A DNA stretch of 64,000 nt from Bradysia coprophila (lineage: Eukaryota > Arthropoda > Insecta > Diptera > Sciaridae), in the NCBI RefSeq assembly GCF_014529535.1, contig NW_023504022.1, forward strand, positions 3,530,986 to 3,594,985, written 5' to 3'. Shown piece after piece: positions 1-12,003 of the stretch; the first letter of the stretch is position 1; each line of letters starts with the position of its first letter. The translations under genes and the position numbers were made by a program. The notes below the pieces were generated by a model. That model saw only the letters and a list, made by a program, of their open reading frames with translations. It was not told the origin of the DNA and ran no database searches.

Positions 1-54
1 TCCCCACAAATAAATCTCAGATCTAGTACACTGTCAAGAATCTGCCAATTTTCA

Positions 55-148
55 GTGAATAAATGTGAAATTATCGAAGTTCGCCGTGAATAAATGAGAA
101 ATTATCGAAGTTAGCCGTGCGCAAATGAAACATTATCGAAATTTTCAG
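55..148. repeat. Three-copy 31-bp tandem repeat
   Basis: Three imperfect 31-bp units start near 55, 86 and 117. Each contains an AAATG motif followed by ATTATCGAA. The third copy is the most diverged. Nothing coding is seen around it. Confidence 0.6.
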
Positions 149-534
149 TTCGTAAATTGACGTTCTGAGAATGACGTGTTTAAATCTGGCTCATTTAGAT
201 TCTAAAAGTGTCACCAAATTGTGAATATTATGACATTACAGTAGATAAATGATATAATAATTATTTGAATGTAATAATATTGATCAAGTGAATTTATAAG
301 ATAAAATGTTTGAAATAATTGCTACAAAAGTCCATATTACTTATTTTAAAATACAGAAATTAAAAAAAATCGATCAAGATTAAATAATTTCAACTGTATT
401 AAAGTAAAAACGCAACAATTATAGATTTCTTTGATGTCTATTTGAACTATTTTGATGTCTTGCTCCCTCTGTAATAATTCATAAAAATTTAATTGAAAAC
501 ACAGCATAATAATATCGCCCAAAACCACTTACAG
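149..534. other. AT-rich left flank of the satellite, no gene seen
   Basis: This stretch is AT-rich. The only open frame, on the minus strand at 346-528, is low-complexity and has no recognisable features. I see no gene, RNA or transposon end here. Confidence 0.5.
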
Positions 535-3500
535 TAAAACGCTCATAGCTCCCAAATAGACGACTTTTTAGGAAAACCATGAAACACGTATCGACTAGAA
601 TCTAAAACTCTATAACTTTGTCTTTTACAGGAGGTTTCCATCTGCCATATTTTCCGAGTTATGGCTGACATAGCTCGCACTTAAAACGCTCATAGCTACC
701 AAATAAGGGACTTTTTAGTGAAACCATGAAACACGTGTCGAATGAAATCTGAAACTCTATAAAATTGTCTTTTAACCCGATGGTAACGAATTCACAAAAT
801 TCTAAGAATTCTTTTATTCTTCTTTTGTTATAATGGCAGACGATACCAGCCGTATTTGTAGAGTTAAACGAACTTTCTATCTGCCATATTTTCCGAGTTA
901 TGGCTGACATAGCTCGCACTTAAAACGCTCATAGCTCCCAAATAGACGACTTTTTAGGAAAACCATGAAACACGTATCGACTAGAATCTAAAACTCTATA
1001 ACTTTGTCTTTTACACGAGGTTTCTATCTGCCGTATTTTCCGAGTTATGGCTGACATAGCTCGCACTTAAAACGCTCATAGCTCCCAAATACGTGACTTT
1101 TTAGGAAAACCATGAAACACATACCGACTAGAATCTAAAACTCTATAACTTTGTCTTTTACACGAGGTTTCTATCTGCCGTATTTTCCGAGTTATGGCTG
1201 ACATAGCTCGCACTTAAAACGCTCATAGCTCCCAAATACGTGACTTTTTAGGAAAACCATGAAACACGTATCGACTAGAATCTAAAACTCTATAACTTTG
1301 TCTTTTACACGAGGTTTCTATCTGCCGTATTTTCCGAGTTATGGCTGACATAGCTCGCACTTAAAACGCTCATAGCTCCCAAATACGTGACTTTTTAGGA
1401 AAACCATGAAACATATATCGACTAGAATCTAAAACTCTATAACTTTGTCTTTTACACGAGGTTTCTATCTGCCGTATTTTCCGAGTTATGGCTGACATAG
1501 CTCGCACTTAAAACGCTCATAGCTCCCAAATACGTGACTTTTTAGGAAAACCATGAAACACGTATCGACTAGAATCTAAAACTCTATAACTTTGTCTTTT
1601 ACACGAGGTTTCTATCTGCCGTATTTTCCGAGTTATGGCTGACATAGCTCGCACTTAAAACGCTCATAGCTCCCAAATACGTGACTTTTTAGGAAAACCA
1701 TGAAACACGTATCGACTAGAATCTAAAACTCTATAACTTTGTCTTTTACACGAGGTTTCTATCTGCCGTATTTTCCGAGTTATGGCTGACATAGCTCGCA
1801 CTTAAAACGCTCATAGCTCCCAAATACGTGACTTTTTAGGAAAACCATGAAACACATACCGACTAGAATCTAAAACTCTATAACTTTGTCTTTTACACGA
1901 GGTTTCTATCTGCCGTATTTTCCGAGTTATGGCTGACATAGCTCGCACTTAAAACGCTCATAGCTCCCAAATACGTGACTTTTTAGGAAAACCATGAAAC
2001 ACGTATCGACTAGAATCTAAAACTCTATAACTTTGTCTTTTACACGAGGTTTCTATCTGCCGTATTTTCCGAGTTATGGCTGACATAGCTCGCACTTAAA
2101 ACGCTCATAGCTCCCAAATACGTGACTTTTTAGGAAAACCATGAAACATATATCGACTAGAATCTAAAACTCTATAACTTTGTCTTTTACACGAGGTTTC
2201 TATCTGCCGTATTTTCCGAGTTATGGCTGACATAGCTCGCACTTAAAACGCTCATAGCTCCCAAATACGTGACTTTTTAGGAAAACCATGAAACACGTAT
2301 CGACTAGAATCTAAAACTCTATAACTTTGTCTTTTACACGAGGTTTCTATCTGCCGTATTTTCCGAGTTATGGCTGACATAGCTCGCACTTAAAACGCTC
2401 ATAGCTCCCAAATACGTGACTTTTTAGGAAAACCATGAAACACGTATCGACTAGAATCTAAAACTCTATAACTTTGTCTTTTACACGAGGTTTCTATCTG
2501 CCGTATTTTCCGAGTTATGGCTGACATAGCTCGCACTTAAAACGCTCATAGCTCCCAAATACGTGACTTTTTAGGAAAACCATGAAACACATATCGACTA
2601 GAATCTAAAACTCTATAACTTTGTCTTTTACACGAGGTTTCTATCTGCCGTATTTTCCGAGTTATGGCTGACATAGCTCGCACTTAAAACGCTCATAGCT
2701 CCCAAATACGTGACTTTTTAGGAAAACCATGAAACACATACCGACTAGAATCTAAAACTCTATAACTTTGTCTTTTACACGAGGTTTCTATATGCCGTAT
2801 TTTCCGAGTTATGGCTGACATAGCTCGCACTTAAAACGCTCATAGCTCCCAAATACGTGACTTTTTAGGAAAACCATGAAACACGTATCGACTAGAATCT
2901 AAAACTCTATAACTTTGTCTTTTACACGAGGTTTCTATCTGCCGTATTTTCCGAGTTATGGCTGACATAGCTCGCACTTAAAACGCTCATAGCTCCCAAA
3001 TACGTGACTTTTTAGGAAAACCATGAAACACATACCGACTAGAATCTAAAACTCTATAACTTTGTCTTTTACACGAGGTTTCTATCTGCCGTATTTTCCG
3101 AGTTATGGCTGACATAGCTCGCACTTAAAACGCTCATAGCTCCCAAATACGTGACTTTTTAGGAAAACCATGAAACACGTATCGACTAGAATCTAAAACT
3201 CTATAACTTTGTCTTTTACACGAGGTTTCTATCTGCCGTATTTTCCGAGTTATGGCTGACATAGCTCGCACTTAAAACGCTCATAGCTCCCAAATACGTG
3301 ACTTTTTAGGAAAACCATGAAACACATATCGACTAGAATCTAAAACTCTATAACTTTGTCTTTTACACGAGGTTTCTATCTGCCGTATTTTCCGAGTTAT
3401 GGCTGACAAAGCTCGCACTTAAAACGCTCATAGTTCCCAAATACGTGACTTTTTAGGAAAACCATGAAACACGTATCGACTAGAATCTAAAACTCTATAA

Positions 3501-6500
3501 CTTTGTCTTTTACACGAGGTTTCTATCTGCCGTATTTTCCGAGTTATGGCTGACATAGCTCGCACTTAAAACGCTCATAGCTCCCAAATACATGACTTTT
3601 TAGGAAAACCATGAAACACGTATCGACTAGAATCTAAAACTCTATAACTTTGTCTTTTACACGAGGTTTCTATCTGCCGTATTTTCCGAGTTATGGCTGA
3701 CATAGCTCGCACTTAAAACGCTCATAGCTCCCAAATACGTGACTTTTTAGGAAAACCATGAAACACGTATCGACTAGAATCTAAAACTCTATAACTTTGT
3801 CTTTTACACGAGGTTTCTATCTGCCGTATTTTCCGAGTTATGGCTGACATAGCTCGCACTTAAAACGCTCATAGCTCCCAAATACGTGACTTTTTAGGAA
3901 AACCATGAAACACGTATCGACTAGAATCTAAAACTCTATAACTTTGTCTTTTACACGAGGTTTCTATCTGCCGTATTTTCCGAGTTATGGCTGACATAGC
4001 TCGCACTTAAAACGCTCATAGCTCCCAAATACGTGACTTTTTAGGAAAACCATGAAACACATATCGACTAGAATCTAAAACTCTATAACTTTGTCTTTTA
4101 CACGAGGTTTCTATCTGCCGTATTTTCCGAGTTATGGCTGGCATAGCTCGCACTTAAAACGCTCATATCTCCCAAATACGTGACTTTTTAGGAAAACCAT
4201 GAAACACATATCGACTAGAATCTAAAACTCTATAACTTTGTCTTTTACACGAGGTTTCTATCTGCCGTATTTTCCGAGTTATGGCTGACATAGCTCGCAC
4301 TTAAAACGCTCATAGCTCCCAAATACGTGACTTTTTAGGAAAACCATGAAACACGTATCGACTAGAATCTAAAACTCTATAACTTTGTCTTTTACACGAG
4401 GTTTCTATCTGCCGTATTTTCCGAGTTATGGCTGACATAGCTCGCACTTAAAACGCTCATAGCTCCCAAATACGTGACTTTTTAGGAAAACCATGAAACA
4501 CATATCGACTAGAATCTAAAACTCTATAACTTTGTCTTTTACACGAGGTTTCTATCTGCCGTATTTTCCGAGTTATGGCTGACAAAGCTCGCACTTAAAA
4601 CGCTCATAGTTCCCAAATACGTGACTTTTTAGGAAAACCATGAAACACGTATCGACTAGAATCTAAAACTCTATAACTTTGTCTTTTACACGAGGTTTCT
4701 ATCTGCCGTATTTTCCGAGTTATGGCTGACATAGCTCGCACTTAAAACGCTCATAGCTCCCAAATACATGACTTTTTAGGAAAACCATGAAACACGTATC
4801 GACTAGAATCTAAAACTCTATAACTTTGTCTTTTACACGAGGTTTCTATCTGCCGTATTTTCCGAGTTATGGCTGACATAGCTCGCACTTAAAACGCTCA
4901 TAGCTCCCAAATACGTGACTTTTTAGGAAAACCATGAAACACGTATCGACTAGAATCTAAAACTCTATAACTTTGTCTTTTACACGAGGTTTCTATCTGC
5001 CGTATTTTCCGAGTTATGGCTGACATAGCTCGCACTTAAAACGCTCATAGCTCCCAAATACGTGACTTTTTAGGAAAACCATGAAACACGTATCGACTAG
5101 AATCTAAAACTCTATAACTTTGTCTTTTACACGAGGTTTCTATCTGCCGTATTTTCCGAGTTATGGCTGACATAGCTCGCACTTAAAACGCTCATAGCTC
5201 CCAAATACGTGACTTTTTAGGAAAACCATGAAACACATATCGACTAGAATCTAAAACTCTATAACTTTGTCTTTTACACGAGGTTTCTATCTGCCGTATT
5301 TTCCGAGTTATGGCTGGCATAGCTCGCACTTAAAACGCTCATATCTCCCAAATACGTGACTTTTTAGGAAAACCATGAAACACGTATCGACTAGAATCTA
5401 AAACTCTATAACTTTGTCTTTTACACGAGGTTTCTATCTGCCGTATTTTCCGAGTTATGGCTGACATAGCTCGCACTTAAAACGCTCATAGCTCCCAAAT
5501 ACGTGACTTTTTAGGAAAACCATGAAACACATACCGACTAGAATCTAAAACTCTATAACTTTGTCTTTTACACGAGGTTTCTATCTGCCGTATTTTCCGA
5601 GTTATGGCTGACATAGCTCGCACTTAAAACGCTCATAGCTCCCAAATACGTGACTTTTTAGGAAAACCATGAAACACGTATCGACAAGAATCTAAAACTC
5701 TATAACTTTGTCTTTTACACGAGGTTTCTATCTGCCGTATTTTCCGAGTTATGGCTGACATAGCTCGCACTTAAAACGCTCATAGCTCCCAAATACGTGA
5801 CTTTTTAGGAAAACCATGAAACACATACCGACTAGAATCTAAAACTCTATAACTTTGTCTTTTACACGCGGTTTCTATCTGCCGTATTTTCCGAGTTATG
5901 GCTGACATAGCTCGCACTTAAAACGCTCATAGCTCCCAAATACGTGACTTTTTAGGAAAACCATGAAACACGTATCGACTAGAATCTAAAACTCTATAAC
6001 TTTGTCTTTTACACGAGGTTTCTATCTGCCGTATTTTCCGAGTTATGGCTGACATAGCTCGCACTTAAAACGCTCATAGCTCCCAAATACGTGACTTTTT
6101 AGGAAAACCATGAAACACGTATCGACTAGAATCTAAAACTCTATAACTTTGTCTTTTACACGAGGTTTCTATCTGCCGTATTTTCCGAGTTATGGCTGAC
6201 ATAGCTCGCACTTAAAACGCTCATAGCTCCCAAATACGTGACTTTTTAGGAAAACCATGAAACACATATCGACTAGAATCTAAAACTCTATAACTTTGTC
6301 TTTTACACGAGGTTTCTATCTGCCGTATTTTCCGAGTTATGGCTGGCATAGCTCGCACTTAAAACGCTCATATCTCCCAAATACGTGACTTTTTAGGAAA
6401 ACCATGAAACACGTATCGACTAGAATCTAAAACTCTATAACTTTGTCTTTTACACGAGGTTTCTATCTGCCGTATTTTCCGAGTTATGGCTGACATAGCT

Positions 6501-8125
6501 CGCACTTAAAACGCTCATAGCTCCCAAATACGTGACTTTTTAGGAAAACCATGAAACACGTATCGACTAGAATCTAAAACTCTATAACTTTGTCTTTTAC
6601 ACGAGGTTTCTATCTGCCGTATTTTCCGAGTTATGGCTGACATAGCTCGCACTTAAAACGCTCATAGCTTCCAAATACGTGACTTTTTAGGAAAACCATG
6701 AAACACATACCGACTAGAATCTAAAACTCTATAACTTTGTCTTTTACACGAGGTTTCTATCTGCCGTATTTTCCGAGTTATGGCTGACATAGCTCGCACT
6801 TAAAACGCTCATAGCTCCCAAATACGTGACTTTTTAGGAAAACCATGAAACACATATCGACTAGAATCTAAAACTCTATAACTTTGTCTTTTACACGAGG
6901 TTTCTATCTGCCGTATTTTCCGAGTTATGGCTGACATAGCTCGCACTTAAAACGCTCATAGCTCCCAAATACGTGACTTTTTAGGAAAACCATGAAACAC
7001 ATACCGACTAGAATCTAAAACTCTATAACTTTGTCTTTTACACGAGGTTTCTATCTGCCGTATTTTCCGAGTTATGGCTGACATAGCTCGCACTTAAAAC
7101 GCTCATAGCTCCCAAATACGTGACTTTTTAGGAAAACCATGAAACACATATCGACTAGAATCTAAAACTCTATAACTTTGTCTTTTACACGAGGTTTCTA
7201 TCTGCCGTATTTTCCGAGTTATGGCTGACATAGCTCGCACTTAAAACGCTCATAGCTCCCAAATACGTGACTTTTTAGGAAAACCATGAAACACATATCG
7301 ACTAGAATCTAAAACTCTATAACTTTGTCTTTTACACGAGGTTTCTATCTGCCGTATTTTCCGAGTTATGGCTGACATAGCTCGCACTTAAAACGCTCAT
7401 AGCTCCCAAATACGTGACTTTTTAGGAAAACCATGAAACACATATCGACTAGAATCTAAAACTCTATAACTTTGTCTTTTACACGAGGTTTCTATCTGCC
7501 GTATTTTCCGAGTTATGGCTGACATAGCTCGCACTTAAAACGCTCATAGCTCCCAAATACGTGACTTTTTAGGAAAACCATGAAACACATACCGACTAGA
7601 ATCTAAAACTCTATAACTTTGTCTTTTACACGAGGTTTCTATCTGCCGTATTTTCCGAGTTATGGCTGACATAGCTCGCACTTAAAACGCTCATAGCTCC
7701 CAAATACGTGACTTTTTAGGAAAACCATGAAACACGTATCGACTAGAATCTAAAACTCTATAACTTTGTCTTTTACACGAGGTTTCTATCTGCCGTATTT
7801 TCCGAGTTATGGCTGACATAGCTCGCACTTAAAACGCTCATAGCTCCCAAATACGTGACTTTTTAGGAAAACCATGAAACACGTATCGACTAGAATCTAA
7901 AACTCTATAACTTTGTCTTTTACACGAGGTTTCTATCTGCCGTATTTTCCGAGTTATGGCTGACATAGCTCGCACTTAAAACGCTCATAGCTCCCAAATA
8001 CGTGACTTTTAAGGAAAACCATGAAACACGTGTCGATTAGAATGTGAAACTCTATAAATTTGTCTTTTAAACGAACTTTCTATCTGCCATATTTTCCGAG
8101 TTATAGGTCCCATAGCTCAATAGAT
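535..8125. repeat. 147-bp satellite array, about 51 monomers
   Basis: A head-to-tail tandem array. The landmark CTTAAAACGCTCATAG recurs at 1066, 1213 and onwards to 7975, which is exactly 47 x 147 bp, so there is no net indel over 48 consecutive monomers. Two further monomers start near 535 and 919, and one near 682 carries a 92-bp insertion. Most monomers differ at only a few positions, mainly CGTATCGAC / CATATCGAC / CATACCGAC. The last monomer (about 7977-8125) and the partial sequence after it are diverged, as expected at an array edge. Shared rare variants reveal blocks of five and eight monomers. Open frames inside it are artefacts of periodicity. It probably continues a pericentromeric or heterochromatic satellite; that placement is inference. 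Confidence 0.97.
775..866. other. 92-bp insertion inside satellite monomer 2
   Basis: The spacing between landmarks at 680 and 919 is 239 bp, that is 147 + 92. The extra sequence lies between TGTCTTTTA and the diverged AACGAACTTTC segment. It contains two GAATTC-like stretches and does not match the satellite. The sequence right after it (AACGAACTTTCTATCTGCCAT) matches the last, diverged monomer near 8078 better than the array core, so both array ends share an older monomer type. Confidence 0.75.
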
Positions 8126-8822
8126 TAACACGCTCATAACTCCGAAATTATAAGCTTTTATAAAAATTCCTTCAAATTAGTTTCTTAGAATTACGTCCTT
8201 AACATACCCTGAAAATTTCAGCCAAATCCACCGGTAAATTAAAAAGTTTCGCCGTAACAAAGTAACAGAGTAACAAAGTAACAGAGTAACAAAGTAACAA
8301 AGTGACAAAGGTTGGTAAAATTCATCAATTTCAAAATGTATGAAAATGAATTTCTTCATACAAATTTCTGCAAATTTCCAAGTTTTGAAATTTAATATCT
8401 CGGCCAAATCTTAACCTTATGAGGCGTGTGATAGCTCGTTGAACTCGTATGGACGCCCAGATTACGAATAAAATACTTTGGGGGTAGTAGGAGCAAAGGG
8501 GGAAAAGTAAAAAAGTTCGTGTATATATGTTCCTCAGTCCTGCGGAAAATTTTTTTTGTCAAATTTTTCAGTGTGAACGGACTTGCGTCACGGCCCTTCA
8601 CTAACGTAGGGCCATGATTAAATATTATAGACAGTTTTATTGTATGTATTGTTGTAATAACAAATGATATACTTAAGTCATGAACGTGGTAAGCATAATG
8701 TTGAAGTATATACTGTAAATACAACTGAATTGTATATTGCGGTACAAACAGTAGTAAAGACTTGCCATAATGAGTGTTTTTGATTTAAATCTCATTCATT
8801 CATAATATTTTATTCCTTTTTA
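8126..8822. other. Satellite-edge sequence, no gene recognised
   Basis: The first 40 bases keep a degraded satellite half-monomer (CGCTCATAACTCC). The rest is AT-rich. Minus-strand open frames at 8177-8407 and 8392-8724 have no recognisable composition or motif. The stretch CGGCCCTTCACTAACG near 8597 resembles wording found in the modular repeats elsewhere in the window, but I cannot assign it. Confidence 0.4.
8254..8311. repeat. 8-bp short tandem repeat (GTAACAAA/GTAACAGA)
   Basis: Seven units of an 8-bp motif alternate between GTAACAAA and GTAACAGA, with a final GTGACAAA. Confidence 0.9.
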
Positions 8823-9273
8823 CTTTAACAAGTGGTGCTTTTTATATATGTATATTTTTCTCAAAGCAGCGGGTAACATTTTTGAAATGTCTACAGTAAA
8901 CTCTTGTTCCTCTAATGGAATTGGTATTTTTTTGGTGGTAAATCTTCTAAGTTGGGAAAATTGTCTGTGTTGATAAATTCAATCAATGCGAACACTGGTT
9001 TATGAATATAGACAGTATTTTCAGAAAATATTCTCGTATTAATATTTTCATTATTGTCTGACTCTTTGTCGTCATAAATTAATTGTTTGAAAATTCCAAT
9101 TGCTTATTCCTAGTTCTGTGTATAAGCTTCTTGTTAATGTAACATGCATGTTCTCTACTAAAGGTAAATAGCCTACTCATACATATGTAGTGAATCTTGT
9201 ACGTTTCATATGTGCTTTGGTGCTCAAGATTGTTCTCTTCAAAATCATTTATTACAATCGCTGTATCTTCCAT
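8823..9273 (-). pseudogene. Decayed coding fragment, family unknown
   Basis: Read on the minus strand, a 64-codon frame opens at 9273 (MEDTAIVINDFEENNLEHQ). It stops at 9079, and a second, shifted frame with acidic, protein-like composition continues (containing INTDNFPNLEDLPP) to about 8935. A third shifted frame contains EEQEFTVDISKMLPAAL and ends near 8823. The switches fall where one base has probably been lost or gained, one of them beside a run of seven A. I do not recognise the family. It could be the 3' part of a dead transposon gene. Confidence 0.3.
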
Positions 9274-9465
9274 TAATTGTATTTATCGCATACGCGCGTT
9301 ATAAACAAACATTAAGTTCATTTTTGCCGGGTTTTAAACGAAACGTTAATTTAATCAAACTGAACGAAATCTGAACGAAAAATTTATGACTCCTAGTGCT
9401 TATAACAGAACATTATTTTAGTTTGTGTCGTTGTAGTGGTGTCGTTTTCGCTTATGCGATAAAAT

Positions 9466-9590
9466 ATAATATTCGTAGCGGAATAACACTCGCACTAATA
9501 CAGTCTTGTCTTACACATACTCGGCAAGCCTTATTAGTGTAAGACAAGACTCTATTAATGCTTGTGTTATTTTCCGCTACGAATAACATA
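9466..9590. repeat. Hairpin element with about 50-bp arms
   Basis: The left arm (9466-9516) and right arm (9537-9589) are inverted copies around a 20-bp loop. The outer part contains ATTCGTAGCGG and its complement CCGCTACGAAT; the inner part contains CTTGTCTTACAC and GTGTAAGACAAG. A few mismatches and one indel occur in the middle. No target duplication could be defined, so this may be a very short foldback transposon or a hairpin RNA source. Confidence 0.8.
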
Positions 9591-9836
9591 CTAATATTCG
9601 ACATGGACTTTATTCATTATATTGAGATTCATTTTTGATTCGAGGGTACATTTATAAAGTAAAATTTGATTGCTGTTTTAATACAACAATTTCGTTCCGG
9701 TAGAATTAGGTAATAATTTTATTGGCAAACTGTTACATATATTACAAAATTATCTGGAAACTGAATGCATTGAAATATTCTGAATGATAGTAATCTGAAT
9801 GTTATTAATTAAATAATTCGGTTGAAAAATGAATTA

Positions 9837-10106
9837 TTATGTTTGCTTCGGCTTAGGTTGGTATTCGAACCAGTCTTTAATCGACACATTACATTCAATC
9901 TCAGGGTTGGACCAAACCATAGTATTCACAGAGCATTTAACAGTTCGGTCACCCATGAATTCGGACACAATCCCATTTCGAATTAAATGTATATCATAAT
10001 GTCCATTTTTCCGACATCATCACCCCACAGAGTTACAATTATATGCTTCTTGGTCGCATCCGTCAAACACCAAACTTTCGCGATGATGCCCATAAAATCT
10101 TCATAA
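9837..10106 (-). pseudogene. RPA1-like OB-fold fragment (decayed)
   Basis: On the minus strand a frame beginning near 10106 reads NYEDFMGIIAKVWCLTDAT and then TLWGDDVGK. At the A5 run near 10005 the frame shifts by one base, and the continuation reads HLIRNGIVSEFMGDRTVKC, then WSNPEIECN, ending at a stop at 9837-9839. The order LWG-D, I-NG-VSEF-G-R, S-NT-VW-NPEI and a final D-W-F-E matches what I know of DNA-binding domain B of replication protein A large subunit (LWG..A, V..GARVSDFGGRSLS, NPDIPEA, RGWFD). Only this domain is seen, with no introns and a frameshift. It is best read as a processed or transposon-carried relic. Confidence 0.5.
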
Positions 10107-10237
10107 TTTTTTCAAAATATTGAACTTTTACCACACTTATCATCCATTTATATATTCTCCAATCCATTAATATCTGAAAATAAAAATGCAGCTTCTCAAT
10201 GGTGTCATCGTAGATTTCATTGATCGAAGTATTACCA

Positions 10238-10298
10238 TTAAGGCCAGGTGAAGGTGCTTACTATCGTAAAATTTGTAAACAAATTCACCTGGCCTTAA
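10238..10298. repeat. Perfect 15-bp inverted repeat
   Basis: TTAAGGCCAGGTGAA at 10238-10252 and its exact complement at 10284-10298 flank a 31-bp loop. There is no T-run after it that would suggest a terminator. Confidence 0.75.
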
Positions 10299-10402
10299 GT
10301 GAAATGCATAGAGAGCGACCAGTATCACTTCGATAATTCTGATGAATTTATAGTTTCCGGTTTAACAGTAAAATTTTCCATTTCATATGTATGGGACACC
10401 TA

Positions 10403-11935
10403 CAGTCAGTAACAGCTAATATCCAGCCAATATAAGGTATTTCAAATTAATTCACATTCCAATATTCCACATACATTCCATAGATGTCAAAACATTTTGG
10501 TTGAGTTCTTTAAGAGTTATTTTTTTGAATTCGAATTTTTTCATTTTTGGACATTCACCAAATGTACTTACTATGCACTGTTTTTACCTAGATTTGAAAC
10601 AACAACTCCTTGCGTGGAATAAAATTGTTTCAAATCTAGATAAACTCCATTTAAATCAAATTTATAGGTTTTTATGTAAAACCAGCTACATTTTGTTACA
10701 CAAGCGAAAGAAGCAATACACACACCATTCTATAGTATCGACAAGTACCAACTACACACACATATGTAGTTCAGTTTATGCCGCTATTTAAGGGGGAGTT
10801 GTGAAGACCAGTACGATACTTTTCAAACGATTTAATTTTTTTTTTCAAAATCCTATTTCTTCTTGAATTTAAACAACACACTTTCAGAATATATTGAATT
10901 TATGGATAATTTTGACTTTTTGAAAAAATGAGTTTAAAATTTTAGAAATATTGAAAACTTTTGGAAAATTTGATATTTTTTCCTAACAATGGACTTATCT
11001 AAATTGGCGAAATAAAGTCAACCAGCTTCATGGAACTTCATTATAATTTGTAAGATTTAATTACATTTCATGGAATTAAATTCAAAAATTATGAATTTTT
11101 GGAAAATGTAATAGTTTTGGAACGTTTATCATTTTCGCGTTTATTTAACAAAATTATTTACATTCGTTGAAATAAAGAAATTACTTTCACGAAAGTTCAT
11201 TTCGAATATGTTCAATTTATTGTGATAGTTACAATTGCAACGTGAAATGTACTGAACCCACTGAACCCTACATGATGATCATTCTGAAAATTGTGGAATG
11301 CATTCAATCCATTGTCTTTTTTTGACATTTCATATTTGAGTTTAGAAAATTTTCGATTCTCACTGCAGAACTGGTGCTTTTATGTCCATTAAACAAATTT
11401 CAAATTTTATAAAATTTCGATAAGTTCTTGTTCAACGTTTAATTGTTCAGTCGTGAATCTTTTTAAAATAAATTAACTAGTGTAAGCAGCAAGAAATCGG
11501 GAATTTCTACCTTGTGAAAATTGTTTTTATAGTTCCAACTTCAGCACGCATTATTTCCATTTTCTCCAGATTATTTACAAGAAATTCGTTTTTGTTATAA
11601 ATGTTGATCTATTTCAAAAAAAGTGTTAAAATTTTGTGAAGTTTGAGTAAGATCTTAAGATCATAAAATCTAATTTAATTTGTGAACATCACACGAATCC
11701 ACCGATCTATATTTTTGTTTTCATTGTGACAGGTCTTTGGGTAAATTGTTGTCTTTTTTTGTTAATGAAAGTTGTCCAACACACACTTACACAGAATATT
11801 TGAACCAGAATATATGGATATATGTTTTATGTATATGTGTAAAAAAATATGTGTACAACAAATGTATGTGGAATATTGGAATGTGAATTAATTTGAAATA
11901 CCTTATATTGGCTGGATATTAGCTGTTACTGACTG
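10403..11935. mobile_element. Tc1/mariner-type element, 1.53 kb, non-autonomous
   Basis: The terminal inverted repeats are 75 bp (10403-10477 and 11861-11935) and appear identical by eye. Both ends begin CAGTCAGTAACAGC. A TA dinucleotide flanks each side (10401-10402 and 11936-11937), the target duplication expected of the Tc1/mariner superfamily. The 1.38-kb interior is AT-rich. Its longest frame (10501-10791, plus) has no DDE/DDD transposase motif, so the element seems unable to move by itself. The near-identical ends suggest a recent insertion. It lies 68 bp outside the left arm of the inverted duplication. Confidence 0.9.
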
Positions 11936-12003
11936 TAATGTAAGATTATTAAAACTAATTACTAAATTGCAAATTAATTATCACTAATATGAAGAATTAG
12001 TAT

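Noticed and set aside
659..919. 86-codon minus-strand open frame in the satellite edge
   Set aside because: It follows the satellite sequence and the 92-bp insert; composition is explained by the repeat, not by coding.
1..8125. CRISPR array
   Set aside because: The units are contiguous 147-bp monomers without unique spacers, in a eukaryotic context.
10238..10298. Bacterial-type terminator
   Set aside because: The loop is 31 bp, no T-run follows, and the genome is eukaryotic.
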